DNA of 64,000 nt, taken from positions 7,146,727 through 7,210,726 of the forward strand of contig OY987245.1 of NCBI GenBank assembly GCA_963920765.1, written 5' to 3'. Positions within the stretch are counted from its first letter, which is position 1, and every line of letters begins with the position of its first letter. The notes below the pieces were generated by a model, which was not told the DNA's origin, did no database searches, and was given only the letters and a program-made list of their open reading frames with translations. This stretch comes from Ulota crispa (Eukaryota; Streptophyta; Bryopsida; Orthotrichales; Orthotrichaceae). Shown in pieces: positions 21,621 through 31,737 of the stretch. The position numbers and the translations under genes were made by a program.

Positions 21621-22039
21621 TGCACTCTAATTTGTGTGCAATTACAAATGCGTAGTAACATCAGGACGTCAAAGCATGAGTGCTGAGTCTAACTTTTACT
21701 TCAACGTATCAAAAAACAACTGCTGCTCACGGTTCCATGTCCAAATTTGATCTCTGCAAGTGAGCATAGTCAAAGGCTTAGCAATCAAGCTGAAGTTTTT
21801 GACAAAGCGGTGTTAATAATTTGCTAAACCAAAAAATGCACGCAACCTTGGAACATCACAAGGTGTTGGAAGCTTTTGAAGAGCATCCACATTTGCTTGC
21901 TATATGCCAAGTCTCCATGGAACTATCATATATTCCAAGTATAACAACCGGTCATGAAAAAATTTGCACTGGCCATGATGCAAACGTAGTCCCTACTCAC
22001 GCAACCGCTCAAAAATGGCTTGAAAATGCCTTATATGCT

Positions 22040-22500
22040 CCTAAGATGAACTACTAAAGACAATAATATCATCAATGTAGCACCGAGCAAACGACAATCC
22101 AGTCAAAACACGGTCTATCATCTTCTAAAACTCAGCAGGTGCGTTTTAAGACCAAATGAAAAAAATTTCCAATAATAGAGTAGATCTCTGTCATCATGAT
22201 TTACTCTCCAAAATACAGTCTTCACACAATTTTCCAATCGAAGTGACAACTGGTGGTATCCACATCTCAAATCCAATATACTGAAGATTCGAACCAATCC
22301 CATTGAATTAAATAACTCCTCTAGCGTTGGCATAGGATATTGGTATGATTTGGTTTTTTTATTGATCGGACGATAATCTCCACACATCTTTTTCTCAATC
22401 CAATTACAAAAAATATCATTCTTAGAAAGCATCACTATAGCACAAACATACTCGCCATTTGATAATTCAATCAAACCTGCAGCTAAAAACTCTTGACATC
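22040..22500 (-). pseudogene. Retroelement reverse transcriptase
   Basis: Contains CGDYRPINKKT, YPMPTLEELFNSMG and FSILDLRCGYHQL (first catalytic Asp), then FSFGLK. After a frame change it has FARCYIDDIIV near 22065-22100, which is the YxDD active site. This is a clear Ty3/gypsy reverse transcriptase. Lesions lie between the two catalytic blocks. Confidence 0.92.
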
Positions 22501-22994
22501 AAGCTTGAACACTAGATCTCCCAGAACTACCTAGCTTGTAAAGACCTCTGAAGATCAGATGACCATCCTTAAGCTGAATTTAAATGAATTTGCTTTTATA
22601 ACCCTCAAAATCATAAAGATTAAAAACAAAACAACTCTGGTACAAATGGATAATTGCTCACATCTCATGTGCCTTAACATCTGTGAGATGATGACTTCAA
22701 TTCAAAAGCCAATCATCAAACTCCGTGGTAGTCTTCTCCATCAAAGAACCACCATTAAATATAGACACAATCAGTGGTTGCTAATCAGAAAAGAGAGGGA
22801 CAATATCACTGCCTGCAGCATCGCCATTTAAGGCCAAAGTAGCAAATGCTTTTTAAACTTGAAGCTCATTCAATATTTGCCACTGAAAATGAAAATGATG
22901 CTCAGAATCCTCTCCAATTGTAGCGATTGATATTCCCATTGCTCTCTGACCATTGTCCTCTGTTTCCAGAGTAAACAAATGGCTATATTGCTGC

Positions 22995-23985
22995 TAAACA
23001 GCAATGCAACTGCCAACAATCCAAATCATGCTACAAAGATCCATAGTCTGATTCAATACAAAGTGTCATTGACCTTCAGTGAAATCATGAGCTGCTATAG
23101 TGCCAATAGAAAAATCCATGGCACGTTCTCTCTCATTTGCATTGGGTTTTTTATAAGTGTGACTATGAGAATCCTACACCATGTCAGGTTCACGTGCTCG
23201 GAATGCAAAGGATTTAGGATATATAACAAAGGTCAATAATGCCTCGCAAGGCTTTCCAATCTTATTGACTAAAATAAAAGAAAGTGAATCATCTTTGGTC
23301 ACAACCAAAAGTTCCCTATAGTCATGCAAAATATCCTTCACAACACGTCTTGAAAGTCTGATAATCTATGAAAAAACCTTAGCCAACATGAAATGTGACA
23401 TCATATTGGTTCAAAACCAACATGGTCAATGGACAAACGACCATAATGCCGCGGCATCCACAAAAGTAGGAGAGCCAAGAATTTGGCAAATATAATGGCT
23501 AACATCTATCATTTTTCGCCGATCATCGCCCAACGGAGGTACATTCTCAAAAATATACATAGATGGAATGGTTTGTTGGTTATACCAGCACTGTGTAATC
23601 CTCAATTCCTCACCAACTCTATAAAAATGTTAGATATTGGATCATCTAACCTTTGATTTGCACTAACTTGTGAGTGACCTTGACAATGCCATTCTACTAC
23701 AAACAAATCAACGTGGCCCAACCTCCTCAAATCCTCATCATTGATAAGAGTAATGTCTCTGGGAAGGTGGCTAAAACATCCATTCATGGATGATGGAGGC
23801 AATTGTTTAGAAAATTGAGCCATCAATCTCTGAAGATGATGTCGGGCTGCTCTGGTAGGCACATAATTGTTATCAATATAAATGTATAGCCGAATCATGA
23901 GCCCAGCCTCTAAAATGGTTGCCAATCTAGTGCTAACACCTCAAAAAAGCTCCGCAATTGTGATTCCGTTTAGAGATGGACGTCA
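22995..23985 (-). pseudogene. C5 cytosine DNA methyltransferase domain inside the retroelement
   Basis: Lies between the protease-like and RT regions. Blocks in canonical order on the minus strand: an AdoMet-binding motif I (GITIAELF, stop, GVSTRLATILEAG) near 23975-23930; motif IV VDLFVVEWHCQGHS near 23680-23715, where the catalytic Cys is kept and PCQ has become HCQ, followed by LDDPISNIFIELVR; motif VI YIFENVPPLGDDR near 23525-23555; then LGSPTFVDAAALW and a decayed H(R)PRWFWTN-like block; finally NERERAMDF and a motif-X-like VLNQTMDLCSMIWIVG near 23020-23150. The style is DNMT3/DRM-like. Known role of the family: methylation of cytosine C5. It has several stops and frameshifts, many at codons explained by C-to-T or G-to-A change. 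The substrate of the ancestral enzyme is unknown. Confidence 0.82.
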
Positions 23986-24489
23986 ATGAACAAGTTGTCC
24001 AAATATAGAGCTTATGGGAGTAAAAGCTAAAGAGCCAAAAGGTATAGCAACTGCAATGTCCCTACATTGTTGGGACAACTTTTCATAGCTAGTCTAAGGT
24101 GGTAAGGCATCTTTAGAATGCTGAGGTGTAATCATCAAAATTGACAACTCTCGTCGGTCCTCTGAAAATGCGGCAGTAAACGCCAAAGATTCCTCCACAA
24201 ACGAAGGATTAAATCCAAGGCTCTCCAAAAATACAGAGCATCCAAACATAGCGTTAGCAACCATAAACAGAGTCAATACTGCAAATGCAACTAGAATCAG
24301 CTTTTTCTGGCCATCCCTAAAAGACCATTTTGGTCTAATCCACGCCTCTTTGGTCTAGTTATCCATATTAAAACCAAGAGGGTAAAGCGCCTATTGACCA
24401 ACTAAAATATCATAGTTGATCGCATTGGTAATAACGCACCTCAAAGAAAACTGAAAATATGTAGGTCCTTCCACTTATTCAAAAAATCA

Positions 24490-24690
24490 ACTGTAGAGGC
24501 TCTTTGTTATAGCGTGTAGCATTTTCCATGTCCCCAACTGAAATGACAATAGCAAATGGACAATGCACAAAATCCTTAACAATCAAACCAAGTTCTGCCA
24601 CCAAATGTTTGCCAATCATAACTGGCTGGGCACCTAACTCCATCATCATTCTGAGTGGAATAGCTCAATGACCCTGCTTTTTACCACGTA
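24490..24690 (-). pseudogene. Retropepsin-like protease domain of the retroelement
   Basis: Minus-strand reading gives RMMMELGAQPVMIGKHL, AELGLIVKDFVHCPFAIV and GDMENATR. The LGAQPVMIG block corresponds to the D-S/T-G-A active-site loop of retroviral-type proteases, but the catalytic Asp is not evident (ELGA), either by mutation or by family divergence. Confidence 0.6.
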
Positions 24691-25269
24691 AAATCACAAA
24701 CACTTCATTGTCGTTTACTAAACAAACAACACATGGATGTATTGCTTATCGCTCTCTAGCGAATCTAACTAATATATCTGTAAGATAAGCTCCTTTCGTC
24801 GCTAGAGGTGCATCTATTGAAAAATGATGTGGTGTGTGGCTATTCACATGCGTACAAAATGCTGTAATAGCTTTAGCTACAAGCTTAGCTAGTAACTTTG
24901 CTTGAGCTTCTAAATCATGAATTGAAAAAGTCTCAACAATAGTCTGAGAAACCTGAAGAAATGGCATGTCCGTCTTCCTTTTTGAAACACGTCTCACTAT
25001 ATGAAAGACTTCAAAAACTTGGAAATTAGGTGCCATCAACTTTGAATTAGAAAATATTGACATATGCATAATCTTGTAAACCACGATTTGCAATAAATCA
25101 GGTGAGGCAAGACTTTGATAATGTAGAAGTAAAACAACTGGGCGTGTGTCTGTGACAGCACCATCAGCCAAACCAAAAGATAATAGTAAACGCGTCTAGC
25201 CAATAGAATCAGCAGGACTATCGTAGTATGCGGGTGAGACAACAATAACATCTGGCACTGGAGAACTAA

Positions 25270-25760
25270 CTAATCCTCTAGTGGTCTGAGATCAGGTAGC
25301 AGCTGCAGCTCCCAATGCACCAGATGCGCCGAATATATATAATGCTCAGAGCTTGAATAATCAGCTGTCTTTTTGGAAGATGTCCCAGAATCAGAAGCTT
25401 GAGCCAATGATGCAGAAGTCTTGAACTTCTGCTCTAGCTCTACTACATTGGCATTAAAAATTTTCTCTTTTTGTAACTTAGCAGCCACAAAATTAGTTGA
25501 CTTCATCTCATGATGAAATTGAAAGCAGGGATCCTCATTATGGTTAATGCCACTACAATGATTGCACTTTAAAGCTTTCTTCTTGGGCTTAACTTCACTT
25601 TCACATTTTCTTTCATAGTAGCCTTGGATGGCTGAGAAGGATTTTTCAGTTTTTCTGGACAATCTTTCTTAGTATGTCCATCTTGCTCACATTTTTAACA
25701 ATGCAAAATCATCTCTGGCTTAGTATCCGCCAGACTGCTAATGACAATAGAGGTCTTCTT
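25270..25760 (-). pseudogene. Retroelement gag, two zinc knuckles
   Basis: A CX2CX4HX4C knuckle is intact: CNHCSGINHNEDPC. A second, further upstream in the protein (HC, stop, KCEQDGHTKKDC, about 25670-25720), carries a TAA inside its CxxC. Lys-rich sequence links them. Gag-like but unalignable sequence continues to about 26780. Confidence 0.75.
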
Positions 25761-26553
25761 AGATTTGGAAGAATCTTTCATGAAAGAGATCATATCTGTG
25801 GCGTCATGATGATAAAGAACTCGGTGACACTTCTCAACCACAACAAAAGTTTAAACTAAAATAACTTTACCATCATAATCATAAGATAATCCGAAAAGAT
25901 GCTAAATCTAATAATCACTTGTCGATCTTTGACAAAAAGATCTTTATGAGTTAACTCTTAGTAAAAACTTCACCAAACTCGACAATAAACCGTGCCAAGC
26001 GAGCGTACATAATGCACGACATATCTTCATTTTCCCTCTGTAGGTCCTAGACAAACTGCATCTGACCACGACGAAATCTGCTATACTCCACCTCAAAATT
26101 TGCAATTAACTGCGCTAGTGGATCAAACTAAAATATGAAGACTAATTATGACCATTGCCGTCTGAGTAGCATGAGCTGTGCGCGATATGATAAATGGTGT
26201 GGCATTCTTTGTCTTTGGTCCCAGAGCTATCGCTTTGTTCTTGGAATTTTCAGATACCGATGCGTCACCTTTGCTAGACTTCTCCTCTACCTTCACGATT
26301 GAAGAGACTAAGGCAGCTACTGCACCATCCTTGAGAGCTAAAACAAACTCTATTCGCGTGTCTCAAAAAAACTGCACTTCAAAAAACTCAAGCTGATGAA
26401 CATGAGTCTACTGCTCATAGGTCTAAAAAGCTTTAAATTCCAAATGTTAAGATAAAAACTCAAAGGCAAACCAGTCGTTGAAACTAGGCAACCTCTGGCG
26501 CTTCTCCTAGACCTATAAGCGGAAGCAAATCTTTCAATCGGGAAAAAAAATCT

Positions 26554-26784
26554 TCATACTTGTCCTAAGAAACAATCATGCACCGATCTACAGTGATTGT
26601 CTTCTATCTCGTCAAACGTACCTACACTCAAGACCCAAAGTCTACTAATAGTATTCAACGTCAAATCATGTTGAAAAGTTTTGTTGATATCTACCATTGA
26701 CCCAAAATCCTTGGTATTGTCAACTTCTAAATAGTTTGGTAAAGAAGACCGATAATATTGGCTTCTAGTCTGCATCATAAACAA
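26554..26784 (-). pseudogene. N-terminal part of the retroelement gag (unidentified)
   Basis: A 76-codon minus-strand frame with no recognisable motif. It is placed in gag only because it lies upstream of the zinc knuckles in the same orientation, and neighbouring frames between 25.8 and 26.8 kb look like broken continuations. Confidence 0.35.
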
Positions 26785-27067
26785 ACTACAAGGATACTTG
26801 CAACTATCTAAAGACTTAAGACAATCTGTAACTATCTAAAGGCTTAAGACAATTTGACTTACAATCACCAGCAAGCTGTGTGGTTCACTGGTAATAACAT
26901 CCGGTGAGCACAAGTTTAAGACATATAAAAAGATTTCGTCGGCAATTAATCCGACCTCACTTTCACAATACGCCCACCCCCAACAAAAACACAAAACAAG
27001 ACAATATCCGCAAACAAAGAAGATACCAAAAGATAGAATCTAAAATACAAATCTTGAATCATCTTTT

Positions 27068-27175
27068 CACTACGGGAAACCATTGTCATTTTGACAAAAA
27101 AATGTGACATAATCCACAATTACGGTAGACTAGGTCACATTTCTTTGTCAAAAAAATCATGATTTTTTTGTAGTG
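27068..27175. mobile_element. CACTA-like foldback MITE within the retroelement leader
   Basis: Begins CACTACGGGAAACC, ends TTTTTTTGTAGTG, and folds through 'gtcattttgacaaa' and 'tttgtcaaaa'. The flanking trinucleotides (TTT, TCC) do not match, so the TSD is decayed or the boundary is slightly wrong. Confidence 0.65.
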
Positions 27176-27719
27176 TCCCTAAACAACAAATAAGCAAAAG
27201 CAAAACTTACACAACCAGCCAACATCTAAAAAATGGACTATGTCGTTTTACAGCGAGATTCAATCTTGTGACCCTTGACTGCTATTTTAAGAGGTTATCG
27301 TCATCCCATCAAAAGGTTACGTATAAAATGAATCTTGTCATCCATATGTGCTCATTTTTTCTAGCCCAAAACTATCATCCAACAACAGATAAGCAAAAAA
27401 AAAAAATCACACAATCAACACACGCTTGCAATTGGTGATAAATGGCAAATTAAAATGCAACAACCTACAAATTCAATGCCCCCAAATCCAATGTCCAACA
27501 ATCTCATAAGAAGTTTTGACAATGTTCTGTAAAATTAGTTGTAGCATTTAGGTTATGAAAATCCAATGGATTGCTTTTAAAATGTTTAAGTGATTAATCA
27601 AAAATCCGAATTTTTAAGAGCTCCAGCCGATAATTCTAGGCTTAAACTCTGATCTGATGGGTGAAAAACTGAAAAGGGAAGAAGATGGTACTCACAACCG
27701 AATCTGGCTGCAAGTGTTG

Positions 27720-28680
27720 GTTGTTGAAAATAAGATGAAAATTTTAAAGGATAAGTGGGAGGTGATAGGTGCTCAGCAGGTGGTCTGAGGAGCTGCTCCG
27801 GCTTGCTGCAGCTCCCTGGCTGCAGGCCTGGTCCGGCCCTGGCCGATGCTTCTTCCCGGAACCCTAATTTTTGGGCGTCCTGGCTCTTTCCGGCGGCCTG
27901 CTCCGTCGTTCAGCCCCCGTCGACACCTGCCGCCGTGCTGTAGCTCCAAGCTTGCGCTCCGCGCTGTACTCCCGATCGAAATCCTAATTTGTGGTCGTCT
28001 TCGTCTTGCTGCAGATCTGCTGCGACGTCGCCTCCGGGCCCCAGCCTTCCGGCCGCTCTAGCTCCTCGTCCCCGATCGACGTCGCCTGCTGCCGACGCGT
28101 GGTCACGCGGCGTCCAGCTGCTGGTCCCGGGACCTTCCCTTGTAGACCCGAAACCCTAGCAGGAGACTCGTCGCTCCTGCTCCGCTCCGCTGCCCCGATC
28201 CGGCGCCGCGCCTGCCCTCGTCGATTCACGAGCTTCCGAAACCCAGGCGCCGGACACATTTGGAAAGTCGTTCGCTCACGCAGCTCCGACTTCAGCCGTT
28301 GCTCCCGAAACCCTAGTCGGATCTGTTGAAGCTACTGATCGTTCTTCCGGCGTCGCAGCTCTCCAGCTTGTGATCGAGAAATCCACACGCGTGTTCACGC
28401 TGGCCGGCCACTGTTAGGGTTCATCCACCTCCGGCTCTCCACGTGAACTCACAATCCAGCAAAGCAAAGAACCTGCACTCACAATCACGTTCACCACCGG
28501 TAATGCACCAACCCCGTCAAACTCTCCGGAATCAAACCCTAAGCGGCAGCAAGCGTATGCAACTCCCGCAACTGCTCCACAGCCCGGAATCAAAACCACC
28601 GGCTCCGTACTCCGGTAAAGCTCACACCAAGCTCCAAAATACTCAAACGACAAGTCCGAAACCAAAAACTTAAGAACAGA
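27720..28680 (-). other. GC-rich 5' leader or LTR of the retroelement
   Basis: An island of strongly elevated GC in AT-rich surroundings. On the element's sense (minus) strand CTAGGGTTTC and related AGGGTTT words recur, resembling the telobox found in many plant 5' leaders. Several overlapping open frames on both strands are a by-product of high GC and match nothing I know. Probably promoter and leader sequence. Confidence 0.5.
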
Positions 28681-29214
28681 AATAAGAACATGATTCTTTG
28701 TCAGGTGATAAGATACGAAATCTAAGCACTTAAGCGTCAGCCAAGCTACCTCTCACTCCGCTCACGAGAGAATCCAAAAGTGTAAGAAGAAATGTGAAAG
28801 ATAATATAAAACTCAGGAAAATACAGCAAACGTACTTTCTCAAAAACACCTTACAAGACTTGATTTGGCAAAAAATGTCAAGGTAGGGAAGTAACGTGCC
28901 TTAACTAATCTCAAACCCTAAGCGGCCTCAAATGAGGTGCCAACTAGAATGAGGTGCCAAAGGCCCCTAACCTTCCCCAAAACTACTAAAAACAAAAATC
29001 ATTCACTAATGACATACATCCAATGTAGCATAGCCATGATCACATCACATGACACCTTGGCATCAACTGAAATAAAGATTGTATTTTTCAAAAGCTAATG
29101 TGATTTTTTATTTTCAAAAAAAGCTTCAAAAAATTAAGACAAAAATTGAGGCCATAGGTACTTGCCCAAAATCCTATTTGTTCCTTGTAGGGACAATGGT
29201 CTTTTAGAGATTAA

Positions 29215-29723
29215 CAAAAACTTAAATTGCTAATAACCCTACAATGGAGTTGAAATGCAATGATCCCAATGGTGAGATTGTTCTAGAAAACAAACTTCAC
29301 ACTCTCCAACAATCTTTTTTGAAAAAATACTAAAATCGCATTCAAAAATGAAGTTTATAAGTTATTTTTTCAAGAAGATGCTTGAACTGCCCAAAAAACA
29401 AGATTGTCCATAACTTTCTCATAACTAGTTCAAATGGAATGAATCAAAATTTCAAATGTAGACGAAGATATAATCTATAAGAAAAAGAATTAATTTTTTT
29501 TTAAGTTGTTGTAAGAATTTTGCTTTTGCTGCCCGAAGTCCCTAAATTTGTGCATATTTGGGCATAACTTTTGCTATCTGGCATCAATTGGAATAAAAAT
29601 TAGATGCCCACGCAATTCCCCATCTTCAATAAAAGTTGCAAAAAATCATGCAAAATAGTTTGGCTAGAGGTACATGCTCGAAATCCCATTTGTCCATTGT
29701 ATAGACAGTTGGTCCTTTAGGGG
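29215..29723. mobile_element. 5'-truncated copy of the large TTAA element
   Basis: Aligns closely with 18860-19180 and then with the part that family copies carry further on, ending GTCCTTTAGGGG before TTAA (29724-29727). The left part is missing, and it starts exactly where the previous copy ends. Confidence 0.65.
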
Positions 29724-29822
29724 TTAATATCAAATTTAAATTATCATTATTCCAATATCATTTGAACTAATATTAGTCATATGATTTGGGAGACAGTCAC
29801 TTTTTGGGGGGTTGAAGCAATC

Positions 29823-30132
29823 AACAAGTCATTTGTTAATTTGGTAAAAGCATGGGTACCATTTTGTACCTCACCTAAATCTGAAAAGGCCTCCTGAATT
29901 TGAATTCAAGAGGTCACTTGAATCCTAGTTAATGAATTCTGTCCAAAATTTCAAAAGTTAATGAAATTTTTGTCCAAAAAGAGTATATTTATGGATGATA
30001 TGGATGATATATATCTCATTTCATAGGAAAACAATTAATAGATTCCCAATTCAATGAATATGACGTTCTTTAGAAAAAAAAGCCAAAAGTCTCACTTTGT
30101 ACACTTTTTACCAAATTAATGAATAACACGTT
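29823..30132. mobile_element. AACA-family MITE
   Basis: Ends AACAAGTCATTTGTTAA (left) and AACGTGTTATTCATTAA (right, opposite strand). Flanking tetranucleotides AATC and AGTC are a one-mismatch 4-bp duplication. 310 bp, non-coding. Confidence 0.75.
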
Positions 30133-30140
30133 AGTCGCTA

Positions 30141-30367
30141 TGGTAGACATACCTTATTCCACGGTTTCCACCCATAGTGCTAATACCGCGCGTTTGTACC
30201 TGGCGTAAGCATTTTACCCCCAAAATCTAGGGAGGCTGTAGATGTCTTATTTTTTGGGTCCAAAAAATAGGACATCTACAGTCTCCCTAGATTTTGGGGA
30301 TAAAATGGCCACGCCACGTACAGACGTGCGGTATTAGCACCATGGGCGGAATAAGGTATGTTTACCT
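30141..30367. mobile_element. AGGTAG-family foldback MITE
   Basis: TA on both sides, ends TGGTAGACATACCTTATTCC and GGAATAAGGTATGTTTACCT. Arms of about 100 bp are near-perfect, with 'aaaatctagggag' facing 'ctccctagatttt'. It sits 8 bases from the preceding element. Confidence 0.85.
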
Positions 30368-30420
30368 TAACTAAAGACCACAACCTAACAATTGAAGCAA
30401 GACAACAGTGCTGAAATGCA

Positions 30421-31650
30421 AAGCTGCGAGGTTTTTCATTCAAGTTGTGAAACAAGATAGACTCTTATCAAATTGTAATTCACACACATTTTCTTGTTAG
30501 CACTGAATAGATATTGTAGATTGTCAACCCTGACCCACTATGTTTTTACCACCCTCATCTCACCAGTGATCTCTATTGTGATTTTTATACTTAGCTGAAG
30601 TTGCTGAAAGCATTGCTAAACGTACTCAGTAACTCAAATTTAGCACACTGTTGTTCACATTTATTGTAGCTGTAAAAATTATTGGGTAGAAATTTTCCTA
30701 GATTTAACTTGGTCTGAACAATGTGCATCTCGTTGTTAAACATGACTCCGATAACTTACTTCACAACCTACCTTCCTTCACAACGTGATCAAAGACGCAT
30801 CTGCTTTTGAGAAATCCCTCCCAAGCATATGGTAACTTGTAAGTAAACTTAAATTGCCCAATTCCTCGAGTTAATGACACCTGAACCTTTTTATTCTATA
30901 CTAAGAGCATCATCAATGTGGGATAGTGGATGGGCCTCCAACAACACTTTTGCTAGTGGGGTTCAATATTTTGGGAGTTGGAGGTATTTTTAGGACTACA
31001 GTTGGTACCATGGCAATGTGAAACTTAGTCAAGGCATTGTCAAAACAATGTCCTTGCATTGCAAATATGCTTGTTTCCCAATGCCCTCAAATTCACCTAA
31101 TAGCAAGTTTGTAGCAAGTGCTCAAATACCACAATGACATCCACAAACCACACTCCTATGGAAGGGAAGAACTTTTGTCCCAAGGATAAGCGTGAACCAA
31201 TGTCAAAAGTGGGCAAAATCCATTTGCAATTGGCACTTGAAATTAACTAGACAAGGAAAGACATAAGAATAACTTGTTTACCCGTGAGTGCGTAGGCCAT
31301 ATTCACCAAAATGCAGACCTAGTCACACTCAGTCCAATTAATCTGTCATGACAATCAAGATCCATAAAATCCAGCCATATGGATTGGTAGGGGACATAGG
31401 CCCAGAAGTACAAGAAAAAATGACACATGATTTGTCTTTATTGATGAAAAGATTATAACAGTCAAACATGGAACTTTTTCAATTGTGAGAGGCGATATTT
31501 GGGGCTGTGGGGCGCTTAGGGGTTAGTTGGCCCTAATCTTGTGTTTGGATTAATGATGCCCCAAAGGTATGCGCTACGCATGTAGTACACATGCCCAAAA
31601 TGTTAAATCCAACTCGTTGTATGATGGTGGGTGCATAAAAAAAATTGGAA
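30421..31650. repeat. 3' flank of P450 copy 1, duplicated at 41.8-44.4 kb
   Basis: Collinear with 41770-44430: 'tgacccactatgtt', 'gaaagcattgctaaacgtac', 'gcatcatcaatgtggga' and 'ggatgggcctccaacaacac' occur in the same order. It is the continuation of the copy 1 3' flank that breaks off near 13585. No gene is recognised. Confidence 0.8.
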
Positions 31651-31737
31651 AGTCCTTAGAGTAGAGCAGCTCAAATACGTCTATACATACGGCCATACTT
31701 ACAATTGCAAAGGGCTTTTGTGACGGTTAGGGGTTAA

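Larger units (their letters stand above)
19185..29054 (-). mobile_element. Ty3/gypsy-type retroelement carrying a DNA methyltransferase and PHD-like finger
   Basis: The insertion is flanked by CCTTG on both sides (19180-19184 and 29055-29059), a 5-bp duplication typical of integrase-mediated insertion. On the minus strand the order is: GC-rich leader, gag with zinc knuckles, protease-like domain, C5 methyltransferase, reverse transcriptase, RNase H, integrase, PHD-like finger. The RT, RNase H, integrase order with protease in front is Ty3/gypsy. Every domain has stops or frameshifts, so the copy is dead. I could not recognise the long terminal repeats by eye: the element ends (TGTCATG... and ...TTTACACAA on the minus strand) are not obviously repeated inside. 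They may be diverged or one may be lost. It lies in a TTAA element 3' of P450 copy 1. Confidence 0.85.
18427..29210. mobile_element. Large TTAA element split by the retroelement
   Basis: Starts CCCCTAAAGGACCATGG after TTAA 18423-18426. The sequence runs to 19184, is interrupted by the 9.87-kb retroelement, and resumes at 29055 ('ccttggcatcaactg') to end TCTTTTAGAGA before TTAA 29211-29214. The uninterrupted order is visible in relatives at 3670-3893 and 29215-29723. Non-coding. Confidence 0.65.

Noticed and set aside
27755-28673. Several overlapping open frames on both strands in GC-rich DNA
   Set aside because: High GC lowers stop density in all frames; the translations are low-complexity Arg/Ser/Pro-rich and match no family. 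Read as retroelement leader or LTR.
19185-29054. Identified LTRs and primer-binding site for the retroelement
   Set aside because: The 5-bp flanking duplication is present but I could not find a terminal direct repeat by eye, and the only tRNA-Met-like match (near 27650) is too weak to report.
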